Origin: Glandiceps talaboti | Lineage: Eukaryota; Hemichordata; Enteropneusta; Spengelidae | DNA: 64,000 nucleotides | Direction: 5' to 3' | Assembly: GCF_964340395.1 (NCBI RefSeq) | Contig: NC_135558.1 | Coordinates: forward strand, 19,999,371 to 20,063,370 | Part shown: one piece after another, positions 1 to 11,842 of the stretch | How the letters are laid out: the number at the start of each line of letters is the position of its first letter | Position numbering within the stretch: the first letter of the stretch is position 1 | The notes under the pieces: generated by a model | Database searches by the model: none | What the model saw: only the letters and a program-made list of their open reading frames with translations | Told to the model about the DNA's origin: nothing | Position numbers and translations under genes: made by a program

Positions 1-270
1 ATAAAATCAAAAAGGTCCACCGTAAGTTTCCCAACAACACAAACTCATCAACATGTATGACGAAGTTTGTACATATCACACAAAACTCATGGTATTAACA
101 ATCGTATACATTTACATTAATTGTAATTGTTCTATTATCAGCCGCATAAACCCCAACAAGCCGAAACGATTATATGCAGGCCTAGCCAAGTACAGTGTAT
201 AAATACTAGTATAGTCTGTTTCATTTTACCGTTCACTAGCTCTTGTTTGATCCAACCATGCAGAAACCAA

Positions 271-571
271 TCACAAAATGTACATCCAGACTTTAATTAA
301 TCACAAAATGTACATCCAGACTTTAAATCAATCACAAAATGTACATCCAGACTTTAAATCAATCACAAAATGTACATCCAGACTTTAAATCAATCACAAA
401 ATGTACATCCAGACTTTAACCAATTGCAAAATGTACATCCAGACTTTAATTAATTACAAAATGTACATCCAGACTTTAAATTAATCACAAAATGTACATC
501 CAGACTTTAAATCAATCACAAAATGTACATCCACACTTTAACCAATCACAAAATGTACATCCAGACTTTAA
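271..571. repeat. 30-31-bp minisatellite, ~10 copies
   Basis: About ten head-to-tail copies of a unit containing AAAATGTACATCCAGACTTT. The period alternates between 30 and 31 because the spacer varies (taat, aatcaa, aacca). Copies differ by few bases, so the array looks young. An open frame crosses its end on the minus strand but is repeat-derived. Confidence 0.9.
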
Positions 572-2639
572 TACAGCAAGATCACCTCTTGCTATATTTC
601 GTCTAAATGAAATAAACCATTCAAAGGTACTGCAACTAGACGCAGAAGAGCGAGCGCCAATGTTTTGATCGTATCTACAATTGATATCTGCATGGTGGCT
701 TGTTATTATATCATTTTGTTCGTTTATTTTTGTTATTTTACAAATAACTATACTGATAAGTAGAGAACACACGCGCTGGCGGCGGCATCTTTTAGTTTGC
801 CTTTTGAACGCTTCGGTAATTTCCGCAGTATACTTACCAGTGACGATTTTATGGCGTTGATCATGAGTCCATTAGTATTGTGACATTGGAAGTAAGGTTA
901 CACCTTAACCTCCAGACAGTGTAGATAAGACACCGACATACGGTATAGTCTCGGCTAGAGTCTATGTCTGTCTGTCACTCCTCAATAGTAAATATACCTG
1001 TTTGTGGTATTATACACTGCAGTATGAAATGTAACAAAATGTACAGAACCAAACACCAAGCTCTGTACAATGTATTCTTACTAATTCAAAATCATTATCA
1101 ATTGTGTGATGACTCCTGTCAATACAAATCAGATGTAGCCAAGATACACAATATTAATCACAGCAATTTCTTTTCTTCTATTCTGAGGGTGACAAATTGC
1201 TTTATTAGATAAACACAAAACTAATAATGAACAGTTGAAATATCAGTGCTTTGTTCACTGTCCATACTCTAAATGCTACAAATACGGCTAGAAATAATAT
1301 CAATTATTGTAACAGTTGGTCACAAACAGAAGATCACCCCATTTAATTAGCTGGCAATTTGTCTTATATATTGTAGACCAAATACTAAATGTGTGCCTTA
1401 ATTTACTTTGGAAATAGTGCACTTGGAGTGGGAGGGGGGTGTACATGTATCTCCTCCCACAGTAGACATTTTCCACAAAACACTAGGTACTATTAAAGTA
1501 CTGTTGTACCGGTGCGCGGGTGGAGGGATACACCACCACAGAAAGGTGACCGGGGACGTGCCACCCCAATTGGTCACTTTTCATGAACAAATCCTAATAT
1601 AAAATATTACCAAGGCCTAGTGGTGAAAATATCACCACATGGCGACAGCGGCCTGATAAGCTTACACAAATAATATATTACTATAATTCCGAACAAAATT
1701 TCCCTTTCCATTTCGGCGTTAATCTTCATTTGCAATGCGATGTGATTATATCAGTATACTTTTCTTTTCGTTAGAAGATATGTATGAAACTTCCAGACTG
1801 GTTCTAGATGATCAACTGACCTTCACGTAAAAATGACTGTGTGAGAGGTCAAGCCACGAACAAAATAAGTCAACTCAACTATAACTACTAAACGTCACTG
1901 CCAATCTCGTACTACGCCATCTAGTGGCAGAAAATGTACATAGATTGAAGTTCTAGTCGAAATCGCGGCGTCAGTGCCGTAACGGTTTGGTCTTTTAGTT
2001 TCGTGAACCTGCATTTTATCACTCTCTCACTGAGCCTAACACATAAATTATGCATAATATTTTATAATTATATACTGGGTTTTAGTTCCATCATTAACAA
2101 ATGATGCTTAATGCTTCAGTGCAACATGTATATTTTAGTATGCAGAAACAAATACGCCTCAATTTGAATAAACTCAGTTTATTAACACGACTCACATCAT
2201 CACTGTCATATAGAGAGAAACACAAAAAACCACAACTGGGGGCGGGTGTTATTATAAACTAATTTATATAGTTTCGACTTTATAAAAATGTTACAGAACG
2301 TTTATGATGCTAATTGTGATTCCACTAAATACAAAACATTGCTGTACAAAATAACGAACTACTAAATTTAGTCCCTTTCGGATTCAGCTCGCTCAAATTT
2401 CTAACATGAAATACATGTGACCCTTGAACAGGTCAAGTTGACACATAACTACGTGCATACATTTTTCATGTTGCCAAGAAATAAACTTGCGACGTCATGA
2501 CATTCCACAGTGACTGATTTTGACACATACACTTTTAATAATTATTCATTTACATGGTTAAGAAATACCATCTGTATTAAAATTGAGTCCTTACCAAGGA
2601 TACAAAAGCTCCCGTCCCCGCCGGCCGCTTCAACATACA
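572..2639. other. Intergenic, no supported gene
   Basis: Short open frames exist at 964-1212, 1408-1602 and 2510-2701. None shows a recognisable domain or convincing splice context. I see no clear repeat or RNA gene here. Confidence 0.5.
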
Positions 2640-2645
2640 TTTATT
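2640..2645 (-). terminator. Candidate poly(A) signal of MGST1-like gene
   Basis: The minus strand reads AATAAA about 100 nt past the stop codon at 2746-2748. Position and motif fit a polyadenylation signal, but the cleavage site is unknown. Confidence 0.4.
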
Positions 2646-2745
2646 CTACTGGAAAATCCAAAGAAATAAATGGCGTTTCTTTCTTTCTTTGCAAAATATA
2701 GTGCTAGAATGCATTACAAGCGTTTACTTTGTTTTTTTTTGTTCT

Positions 2746-2974
2746 CTAATTAGCGTATGTACAAACAGAATAAAGAATTTGACCAGCCATGGACCAATTC
2801 ACGATAGTGCCAAGTACGAAATTGATGCCACGAATTTGGGAAATGGCTGATATACGAGAGGCAGCGAATATACGGAAATGCCAAACTGCAATGGTTGGGT
2901 CTGGGTTGATGGCCAAGTACATTGCACCCAGTGCAAGGAATGCTGGAATGTTCTCCAGGTCATTTCTGTGACAT
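2746..2974 (-). CDS. MGST1: MGST1-like coding exon 3 (terminal)
   Basis: 229 nt from acceptor TCCGCAG, which completes the Arg codon of VERVRR, to TAG at 2746-2748. It carries HRNDLENIPAF, the INPDP turn and the last two or three membrane helices, ending CTYAN. Confidence 0.9.
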
Positions 2975-4731
2975 CTGCGGAGATAAAATGAGAGACGAAA
3001 CCGTGCATCAAGGATAAAACAAAGTAATGAATTGGTACTGTCAAGAGGGCGCGATTTACACCTAGTGTCTGGCATAGTTCAAAAAATCAAACAAGGTTTA
3101 CATGGCAAACATGCAGTGACCTCTCTTGAGCCCCTCTCTACTACGCCGGCGCAAGATAGAAATAACGATAACAACTCTGCATGGTTCATTTTTGGTTTTG
3201 TACTCCGTTGTCTGTCAGAATTGGGTAAACGATGAACTTTGAACTTTGAACTCAAGATAAAGTATGAAGAATCGTTTCAATTATTTATTTTGTCTTTTTC
3301 GGCCATTTTTAGACAAATAGTGAATTTTATAAAACAAATGATATGTCTTTACCTTCTTACTCGTTCTACCTGTAGACTTGTCTTCAACTCAGCTGTGTGT
3401 CTTTTTGCATCCTCAGGGTTAGCAAACGCCTGTAAAGTGGTTTGAAATGACCCTTAATAAGAATGACACATCAAATCATGTCTTCTTATCAGTGTCAACT
3501 ATAGAATGGCGAGCGGTTGCAGACAGCCTTTGCTTTCCTTTGAATTTCAATAACACGTCCCTGACAGATAGTACTATCACAGGGAAAAGGACAAATAATC
3601 AATTTTGTACTCGCGATTTTCCGGATTTCTAATATTTTTTTCTGTATATTTCAAATAAAGTTTTAAATACTGTTTCCTCTCACTGTAATGCACTATGCCA
3701 TTAGTGTAAACACCACTGATCCGACTAATGGAGGTATCTCGTGGTACCATTATACTGTACTACTAGCCTTTGTATTTATTTTCGGAGTGACTCGTGACCG
3801 GCACCTGTCAGCAGACTCGGCCGCAGCGGACGCGCTCGTGACGGGTTTAGGATTTTTACAGAATCGATATGTATTGATAAGAAAAACACGCTCTGGTTAA
3901 CTTTGAAATGAAGCTTCGTACCCTGAATACACAGAACTTTCAAAAAATGTCTAAATCGTGAGCAAGCGTGATGCTAACATGACGGAGCTGGGGTTACATA
4001 TCGTTCGCCGGCCGATACATGATGGTATGGTGTAGTACTGACTGACCCATTGGAAATGCGCGTTCACTTTTCCTGGCGTTTATGTTCCTACAGCTATTTT
4101 GTATAGTGTACCATCTTATTTCAATATTCTGGCCAGTTTCACAAAAACGAATGTTATTGATGCAACAAACTTTAGGGTTTTTTTTAGGTTTACCTGTTGC
4201 ACACTGATGGATCGTGTTCTACGTAAGTCATACATCATACATGCAGCCATTACGGCGTACATGTGTGTACGCCCGGTTGTTGGGAAAAAAACACGGGCTA
4301 TCACACGTTTTGAGAACTGATATAATGTTTGAGCAATCAATTTCAAACGTGTATTTTGCACATCTAATAGGCCTGTCGACCCTAATCTTTCCACTGGACT
4401 TAAAATGAACGTTTCTACCAGTTTGCATCTACTGTGTGGCGAATCAATGATTGATATTGCAAGCATTGATCCCACTTGCATTGATAGATATAAATGCTTG
4501 GACATAGTTCCAAAACCCAGTGTAATTGTATAATATGACGGTGACCCATATCAAACGACAGTAGTGCTATATAGGATCTGCAAAAGCGTACAAACCCTGG
4601 GTACATACCTTGTCTCTCTTCCGATAGTAAGCTGTCAGCGGCGCAAAGGCCATCATCTTTAACACAGCAATAGTACTACAGGCCAGATACGACCTGAAAA
4701 CATCGTTCTCGAAGTTGAACATAGCCGACAT
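2746..4731 (-). CDS. MGST1: Microsomal glutathione S-transferase 1-like protein (3 exons)
   Basis: The coding exons join as 4731-4609, 3429-3353 and 2974-2746, giving 142 residues plus stop; human MGST1 has 155. MGST1 is a trimeric membrane enzyme of the MAPEG family that conjugates glutathione to hydrophobic electrophiles and reduces lipid peroxides in the ER and outer mitochondrial membrane. The N-terminal helix ends KMMAFAPLTAYYR, followed by FANPED, then the family signature VERVRRCHRNDLENIPAF across the exon 2/3 junction, then INPDP and HFRIFAASR. Two further hydrophobic segments follow, so four membrane helices are likely. The loop after NPED is shorter than in vertebrates, and the redox-sensor Cys that follows NPED there is Ala here. 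Phases are 0 and 2. The start ATG lies 67 nt past a TATA box. Family identity is firm. Activity is inferred. Confidence 0.9.
2975..3352 (-). other. Intron 2 of MGST1-like gene
   Basis: 378 bp, GT-AG. It contains only short spurious open frames. Confidence 0.8.
3353..3429 (-). CDS. MGST1: MGST1-like coding exon 2
   Basis: 77 nt. Acceptor ...TTTACAG, then AFANPEDAKRHTAEL and VERVR. Donor AGAAG|GTAAAG in phase 2. Too short and too divided for simple ORF calling; found by continuing the family motif between the flanking exons. An alternative donor a few bases upstream would break the VERVRR motif. Confidence 0.85.
3430..4608 (-). other. Intron 1 of MGST1-like gene
   Basis: About 1.2 kb. A 129-codon minus-strand open frame (4116-4505) lies within it but has no recognisable domain and is probably chance. 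No clear repeat. Confidence 0.75.
4609..4731 (-). CDS. MGST1: MGST1-like coding exon 1
   Basis: 41 codons from MSAMFNFENDVF to YYRKRDK, holding transmembrane helix 1. The donor is AAG|GTATGT, phase 0. An upstream in-frame Met extends the open frame, but it would start before the expected transcription start, and MSAMF aligns with the usual family start. Confidence 0.88.
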
Positions 4732-4790
4732 TTTGATGATATCTCTGCAGTTTGCACTACCGATATGCTCACTTACACCAAAGAGACACG

Positions 4791-4798
4791 TTTTTATA
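4791..4798 (-). promoter_or_regulatory. TATA box of MGST1-like gene
   Basis: The minus strand reads TATAAAAA, 60-67 nt before the ATG at 4731. Transcription would begin near 4765, giving a ~35-nt 5' UTR with no intron. Confidence 0.65.
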
Positions 4799-5394
4799 CA
4801 ATTAATGCTATCGTTACACATACGTACGGGGTCATCGAGTGAACTATCATTGGCCTATTTTCATCAGTGCGAATGACTCAGCAGAAGATAGTCGCTAGGG
4901 ACAAATTACACTGAATCGAAATAAGGGTGAAGACCGTTAATTCAAGATCACATGCATACATTATCATTTTTTTAGGTCTTTATTGAGATCTGTATTAAAA
5001 CTAATTAAAAGTTTAAAAAACATGCTGACATTCATATAGGTCCATTTGTAATATGTATTATTGACAAAATAAATAAGTAGCGATGTCTTTTGCTTCTCGA
5101 TACAACACCACATGTACATATATGAGTATTATAAAGGGACTGTACACGCAGAGATGGGATGGTGGTGATGATGGTGGTGGTGGTGGTGGTGGTGGAGGTG
5201 TCTATTGGCCGTCACAGTACAGGCCTATATTAGATGTTTACCGATTCGAGAATAGAATATCCAACGCTTCAAATGGTCGACATCGCACTTTACCACTTAT
5301 CCAGTTTTCCTTTGTTCCATTGCTAAGATAAACGTAACAAATTACTTGAACCCTACACTAGTTTGACAATTTTGTTTAGAACACGCACTCGCAC

Positions 5395-5437
5395 GCGCAC
5401 ACACACACACACACACACACATACATACATACATACA

Positions 5438-5467
<30 letters not shown>
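5395..5467. repeat. (CA)n-(CATA)n microsatellite
   Basis: Compound tract: about 13 CA units run directly into about 11 ATAC units. Confidence 0.95.
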
Positions 5468-5470
<3 letters not shown>

Positions 5471-7662
5471 GCATAACATCCAGTCTGTACCTATTTACTC
5501 CGAATGATGTCTTAACTCTGACTAATATCGAGTCTATACCTATTCACTCTGGAGGCATAGAACAAAACAATACGTCCGTTCCCAGAGAATTACTTGGTTT
5601 ACTTTATAAGTACGTGTCTCTATCGTCTCTTACTACGCTAATGGCCATTCCCAAAATTATCCCACCGTCTCGTTTACACTAATCGACTAAAACACGGTTC
5701 TTGACCAAAACATTCAATAAAACCTAATATTTGGGGTTACCATGGTGGCACTGATTCATATATCGGTTTATCTAACGTGATTATAGACATTGGCAAGGTA
5801 AACATTTCAATCAATGCCAGCCATTAACTATAACAGGTTATTCTAACATGTCAAACTCCACTGTCGATAATTTATCAAATGTCACCCAGTTCTACCTTCA
5901 TCAATTTTCAATATTCATTATATTTCAATTAGATGTCATTTACAAAGTTCATCCGTCGGTCATCATCTATAGTATCATCTGTCGTGTGCTCCCCTCTGAA
6001 AAACCTGCGTCTTACAGTCAGAATAACATGAGTGAAACGTAAGAGACAACAAAGAAGCTAATATAAAATAACTATAAGAATATTTTCAGACAGTAAATCC
6101 AACAAGAGCTTAGGATCTCATCAATATTCATTAGAAAAAACCCTCTGAATCCGCAAAAACTCTATTTAAACCTTTGTAACCATCAGAGCAATGTGGTTGA
6201 ATAAATGTCTAAATATAAAGAAGCATGAAACGTTGAAAATAGTCAATGTGTGCCATAAAGTCCCAAACATACTCTGTTGATAAAGAAAACTACATTGTCA
6301 TGAAACCAACGAAACCTCCAAAATCCATCAGATAATATGTATAAATTTTGGATCATGGAAACCCCAGGTAAACCTTTAAAATCCTCCAGAAAAGCACGTC
6401 AAAAATCGATCAATTTGGAAGGCGGAAAAGTTTTAAACAATTGTAAAACATTACATCAAATTATTGAAAAGTGACTGTACAAACCTCGCTATACCATATA
6501 CCCACTATAAAATGGAACGTATTAAAATCTCGCAAATGACAACAAAACAGGAACAAGATACATGTATCAAAATTATGATAAGTCTTGCGATGTCGTCACA
6601 TTTCCTTATCAGAAAATCGGCTGCTGTCCAATAATACAACTAGTAAAGGAAACCACATTGTATAATTCATAACAATGTGAGAAACGTTTTCTGAAAGGTA
6701 AAGAAATCAAACGTAACAACCTTTATAGTGAAATATAAGGCTACAGAGACAGAATGATGTGAATAAATTCTCGTCAATACACCATATAACCGGTGTAAAC
6801 TAAATGTCTTTCGATTTTTGCTCCTACAGGTATTATCATAGTGAGAAATGTTGAGCATGCTGTATCCTTTCATGAATGTGTATTTCATTAATTCTGCAAA
6901 TGAATCGCAAAAATCTTTTTAAAAAGAGAGAAAAATAGAAGGTTGTGATGTATTTTTACGATAATTACTGGGGAATGGCGACGATTTGAAAGTACTCAAC
7001 TATCATTCATCTGCCTTTCTTGTCAAAGAATTTCATCCTACAGGTACCCTTAAAGGTAGCCATAGAGGCAGCCCTAACTGTACTGTACAATCGTTTGTCT
7101 TTCTGATAATTACGATATGGGATGCAAAAGTGCTTTCAAGCAATTTTCACTTTGAGAGCGAAAACAGCACGTTAGAAACGTTAGAAAACGTTAGAACTAC
7201 ATCATTTGACCCTTAAATATAAAGGTAATAGTATACAGACGGGTACACTCTCTGATGTCACACTGTGTTTAAAAACGTTGACAAAAAGACATGTACAATT
7301 TGCAAATGGAGTCATTACATTGATTATAGTCATTTATACATTGAATTTGTTTATATTTTTATCCACATGTAACAACACAGCGGCACAGCATTAAGGCGGG
7401 GTGGGGGTGACTGGAGTGAAATTGGGGGGGGGGGGGGCATTAAAGAAATTGAGGTTTCAAAAGGGAGGCCGTGAAAAATTCTCTATTGTCTGAAAGGGAG
7501 ACCTCGAAATATTTTGCCCATGATTTGAACCAAATTAAACCTCAGGAGCAGTCGTTTACCGAGTTAATTAAACAATTAATTGCGGTTTTGCCGCAATCAT
7601 TTCTAAAACATATTGTCAGTGATGAATTGGATGACTGCGAATGCATTTGTGTATATCTATGC

Positions 7663-7808
<146 letters not shown>

Positions 7809-8625
7809 TTCACTTGATTTACCTACCATACATTTAATTATGAGGCAGTCTATAGCCAATCGAATGTGAAAGGCTTTCGATAATGTGTATGGTTTGAAAT
7901 TATATGCCACTAAATACCTTATTTTCCAAAAAGTGCTTACCACTAGCTATCATAGGGATGCTGATTCTGCCCAGAATCAAGATTGAAAGCGAAACCCCTG
8001 TTGGCTAAGTATTTCTAAGTACATCCTTTTCGCAAAACCCATATCTACTTGTAAATAAATCTCTCCTTATATTATGTATGGATGCTGGTTTCCATTGTTA
8101 GTTTAGTAGAATGTACCACACTGTACATCTCTGAAATGGAGGGAGGGGGTACTACATAATTACACATTTAAAATGTGTACAGCCGGAGAGGGGTGGGGAG
8201 CTACGAAAATTATTGGGTTTATTTCAAGGGGGGCATGAAATGATTCTATAGTGCGAAGGGGGCTGCTAATTTTTTTTGACCAAACTATTTTCTCCCCAGC
8301 CCCCCCCCCCCCCCCGGCCGTAAATTCTGATCCCAGCCTAATTACTCTAAAACCCCTGACCCTAATCCACCAATTGGCTATGGTTCATTCTTAATACAGC
8401 AGACAAAAATTGCTCGGTCTGGTCTTCAGTTACTAATAAAGTATGTGACAGCCGTTGCATCAACATAGCTTGCACCCAGATATCCCTAACCAATGGTTAA
8501 AACTATTTTCTGTGGCTTACATTTATAAGATCTATAATTTTAGGAAAGGAGACGAAATTGCCCGAATAATATGGAGATATTTGCCAACATCGGACTGAAA
8601 AACCTTCACTAACGAAACTGAATAA

Positions 8626-8683
8626 ATAATAATAATAATAATAATAATTATTATTATTATCATTATTATTATTATTATTATAC
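8626..8683. repeat. (AAT)n/(ATT)n palindromic microsatellite
   Basis: AAT repeats switch to ATT repeats halfway, forming a self-complementary stem about 58 bp long. It sits immediately upstream of the inverted domain-exon copy at 8705. Confidence 0.9.
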
Positions 8684-8704
8684 GCATGCTATTTGCTTAT
8701 TCAG

Positions 8705-9000
8705 AATACAGCTCAATTGGTTGTTTTAAAGATACTTCCAGTCGTGCTATCCCGACATTGGAAGGTTCTGATGCAAGACTCGATAGATCAAGCTACAAGA
8801 CCCGACAAAATGCCTTGGAAAAGTGTGCAGCCATAGCAGCTGATCGGGATTCGATTGCTTTGCTATCCAAGATGGCGTATGGTGTGCATCTAGTCCCATC
8901 GCATGTAGAACCTATGACAAGTATGGGTCATCGAGAGCATGTGCAAGTGATGGTGAAGGTGGTCCATGGGCCAATGACGTTTACTGAATTGATTGCAAAG
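8705..9000 (+). pseudogene. Frameshifted inverted copy of Cys-rich domain exon 1
   Basis: Begins after the same TTATTCAG acceptor as the exon at 12925 and reads YSSIGCFKDTSSRAIPTLEG onward. One G is missing in the ...GATCGGGATTCG stretch (~8845-8848), which shifts the frame just before the FDCFAIQDGGWCASS motif. After that the DNA still matches base for base, but the protein is lost. A Gly is changed to Arg in RLDG. The donor GGGTAATAAG has become GTGTAATAAG. I read it as a dead copy: exon-like, no signal-peptide exon in its orientation. Confidence 0.8.
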
Positions 9001-9211
9001 TGTAATAAGTTTGACTATTTTAAATCCACTTTGACTGCATTTATAAAATCTATTCATTATATTGATAGAGTAAAATATGTAAAATTATATTTAGAAACTA
9101 ATCATAAATTATATTTTGAAGTAGAATCTTTAATTATTGTTCTTCAGTGGGTCGTTCTTCTTGTTTCAAAAGGTGAACCAGAAGTATTTGTTTGTTGTAT
9201 GTAATTATTAT

Positions 9212-9490
9212 TCTAATTGGTTGGCTAACGGGGAAAAATACAAATCTGAATAGACTTCACGATAAAAATTCATGCGCTGACAGTTTGTCTAGAGTTAAAA
9301 ATGAAATAATTTCACTCACTGGGAACGCATGTCAAAATGTCCCAGTGGCGTAAAGCATGATGGGAAAACACTTTCTTTAGCACACCTCACTTAAGAAATA
9401 TAGCCGTTACAAAAAAGTTAATATGAGCACCCTGTCTTTTTTTTCATTTAATCTTAAGTAATATAAAGAATAATATATATCAATTTTACG
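9212..9490. repeat. Direct copy of 13106-13385
   Basis: Shares CTAATTGGTTG.CTAACGGG, then AGACTTCA.GATAAAAATTC, the GACAGTTTGTCTAGAGTTAA stretch and CTTTCTTTAGCACACCTCAC with 13106-13385 in the same orientation. A further match, CCTAAACTAA...TCTTCAG at ~9492-9525, corresponds to 14911-14941, so this copy lacks ~1.5 kb present in the intact gene's intron. Confidence 0.8.
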
Positions 9491-9519
9491 CCTAAACTAA
9501 CACTATTTTCTATCATCTT

Positions 9520-9786
9520 CAGCAACTCTTGTCGATAGTTTTAAGATAATAAGTCTCCTGACGAAAGACTGACTTAATTTTTTTTGTACGAATCAAGTAT
9601 GATATAAAGAACTGTACCAGCTAAGGCTGTCAATGTCTTGACGACGCTCTTTGAATAAATTCACAAAATTGTCAACGTTGCCCAGTCCTTGATGAAACCA
9701 TGTTTCACCCATCCCAAACTGGAAGAGTAACATTTTTGATATCATGAGCCCAATAAGACTTCCCTCGTCCGGCTTCATTAAATTGA
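9520..9786 (-). pseudogene. LINE reverse-transcriptase C-terminal remnant (copy A)
   Basis: The minus strand encodes MLLFQFGMGETWFHQGLG followed by NLFKERRQDID.LSWYSSL, broken by frame changes and lacking the polymerase core. The pattern 'FG...W..QG.GN...F...FK.R..DI..Q.W' is common just past the RT domain of many invertebrate LINE ORF2 proteins. The same remnant occurs at 22377-22650 as part of a larger duplication. Family assignment is from pattern memory. Confidence 0.5.
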
Positions 9787-9787
9787 A

Positions 9788-10196
9788 TTATATTATAGCA
9801 TTACCAATTCCAGTGAATTTTGTGACGTCATCGCTGTACATTATTACTGATAATGTACTCCATTATTGGGCATCGCGGCCCCGGAACGAGCATAACAATA
9901 CAAGCTTATTTGTTTTGTTTCTTCATACGACTAGGTATTTTTTCGAAATGTATGTTGTTACTTATGATTATCATTTCCACTTTTTAAAAATACAACGCAT
10001 TCATGAAACAAATTTGTCTTCACAGCAGTTCATTGAAGTGTATATGTGTGTGTACGTGTACGTACGTGTGTCACTATGATTAGTATTCAGCTTCCGGGCC
10101 GACCATGGCAGACGATGTTCAGCGCTGTGTATATTATACGTTGTTTTGCGTTTCTCGGTCTACAAATTCACTGGAATTGGCAAAACTATAAAATAA
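9788..10196. mobile_element. Non-autonomous DNA transposon with ~35-bp TIRs
   Basis: The ends are inverted repeats: TTATATTATAGCATTACCAA at the left against TTATTTTATAGTTTTGCCAA read inward from the right, and both continue with TTCCAGTGAATTT. The duplicate locus at 22640-22655 runs straight from AATTGAATTA to ACTAACATTT without this sequence, so the insertion came after, or was lost after, the segmental duplication. No transposase frame. Confidence 0.7.
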
Positions 10197-10197
10197 T

Positions 10198-10342
10198 AAC
10201 AATAATGTATGCCCTCCCAGTCCATAATGGACTCAAGCAAACTTTGCACTCCATAATGGGCTCGGCTTTTGCCTCGCCCATTATATGTCGTTCAAAGTTT
10301 GCTTTCGTCCATTATGGGCTGGGAGGGCGTACATTATTGTTT
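10198..10342. mobile_element. Palindromic foldback element, 145 bp
   Basis: Left arm AATAATGTATGCCCTCCCAG and right arm (reverse complement) AATAATGTACGCCCTCCCAG continue as complementary sequence through CAAACTTTG. The two arms cover about 46 bp each. It abuts the TIR element at 9788-10196 and is also absent from the duplicate locus, so the two may be one composite insertion. Confidence 0.75.
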
Positions 10343-10560
10343 AAATAACTAACATTTATGAACTAGTCTATGCGATGGCATTGGCAATAATCTAATCCAA
10401 TATTTGATAATACGTACAACTCAGAATGATCGAACAGTAACACGCATTCTGATATGTTCTAAGGACCAAACGACAAAATTTGTTGTGAACAAATTTGATG
10501 TGTACGTACTATGTCAGTCCATCAGTCTGTTTGTCTCAATGTGTGTCTCACAATCTCATT

Positions 10561-10563
<3 letters not shown>

Positions 10564-10650
<87 letters not shown>
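10564..10650. repeat. (CT)n microsatellite
   Basis: About 43 CT units. The equivalent tract in the duplicate copy (22843-22921) is a CTGT/CT mix, so the tract changed length and composition after duplication. Confidence 0.95.
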
Positions 10651-10653
<3 letters not shown>

Positions 10654-11403
10654 AACAATCTTTGTTAGAAACGTCATGTAAGTATAGACAAAGCTATCCC
10701 CAACACAGTAACCTAATATGATTTTACCCTTATGTATATGCATAACCATATAGACAAAACGAACTGACCAGATTAAAACATTAGTCACTAATGGTGTATG
10801 TACAGTTGGACTGCAAGAATAATCTTTGTTGGCTCATGTTGTATTGAACACAGTTTGTCACCAATAAAACAAATTCATATTGCAACAGTTATTGTGGATA
10901 ATAGAGTAACGGTAGAATTTATGACGAATATTTCTTTTTTTTAAATCAGAATACAATTTGCACACAACACACGTTTATTTATTCATTTTTATTTTAATGA
11001 TACCATGAAAAAAGTCATTCGTTCAAAGTTTCCAATGAACAGAAAAAGCAAGAATGAACATAAATTAATATAGATACCATTTCCTAATAAAGTACAGTTC
11101 AGTCAAGCATAACTTGTCGATCATTAAATAACACACCCATTCGTCACAGTAGATCTGTAAATAAAGAAAACAATTATTTAAATGAAGTTTGGGTGGTCTT
11201 AAACTTGACATTAAGTGTTGACTAACATTAATTTACAACCCATCAATTTGCTGTTGCCCCTGCTGACAGTATGATGACATGTTCGACAAAAGTGCCGCCA
11301 CCCATTTGTAGGTTTGTAGACATTTCAATAGTAAACGAAAGTCCTACATTTTCGAATTCTCAGAACATGTTTGGGAATTACATGAAAGTTGATGTAATTG
11401 GAG

Positions 11404-11640
11404 ATAAAAGAGAAGAGAAGAGAAGAGAAGAGACGAGAAGAGAAGAGGAGAGGAGAGGAGAAGGGAAGGGAAGGGAAGAGAGGGGAGCAGAGGGGAGGTG
11501 AAGGGGAGAGCAGAGAAGACAAGACAACAGACAGGAAGGGTTTGGAAGAGAAGAGAAAGGACAATAAAAGGAAAAAAAGACAAGACAAGACAAGACAAAT
11601 ACAACAGGCGAGTGAAGACAGAAAGTAAAATGAGAATTAG
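11404..11640. repeat. GAAGA/GGGAA purine tract
   Basis: Almost pure purine strand made of GAGAA, GGAGA and GGGAA units, later AAGAC. The counterpart in the duplicate is at 24150-24345. Open frames over it are low-complexity artefacts. Confidence 0.9.
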
Positions 11641-11836
11641 ATGAGATGAAAAATGAAAATAGTCCGTTAGTCGGTAAAATGAGAAACAAGATGAAAGAAG
11701 AAGGAAAGAAAAGAAAAATTGGAGAACTTTGATAGAAAAGAAGAAAAATATGGAAGAGAAACAAGAGGGACGAACAAAAAAGGGTGGGAAAGAAGATTAT
11801 TATTAGTATGAAATATAAGAAATTAGTATATTGCAC

Positions 11837-11842
11837 TTTATT
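11837..11842 (-). terminator. Poly(A) signal overlapping the stop codon
   Basis: The minus strand reads TGGTAAATAAAG: the TAA stop and AATAAA share bases. If used, the 3' UTR would be only ~15-30 nt. Confidence 0.5.

Larger units (their letters stand above)
8485..9215. repeat. Inverted copy of 12420-13105 (domain exon 1 and flanks)
   Basis: This segment matches the reverse complement of ~12420-13105 on both sides of the exon. Examples are TTAAAACTATTTTCTGTGGC at the left, TTTGCCAACATCGGACTG in the middle and GGTGAACCAGAAGTATTTGT at the right. The sequence right after it (from 9212) matches 13106 onward in direct orientation instead. So this block alone has been flipped relative to its flank. 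Confidence 0.85.

Noticed and set aside
271-571. CRISPR-like array
   Set aside because: Spacers of a few bases only, with no unique spacers, in a eukaryotic genome; it is a minisatellite.
4116-4505. 129-codon minus-strand frame inside MGST1 intron 1
   Set aside because: No recognisable motif, and it lies between well-supported exons on the same strand.
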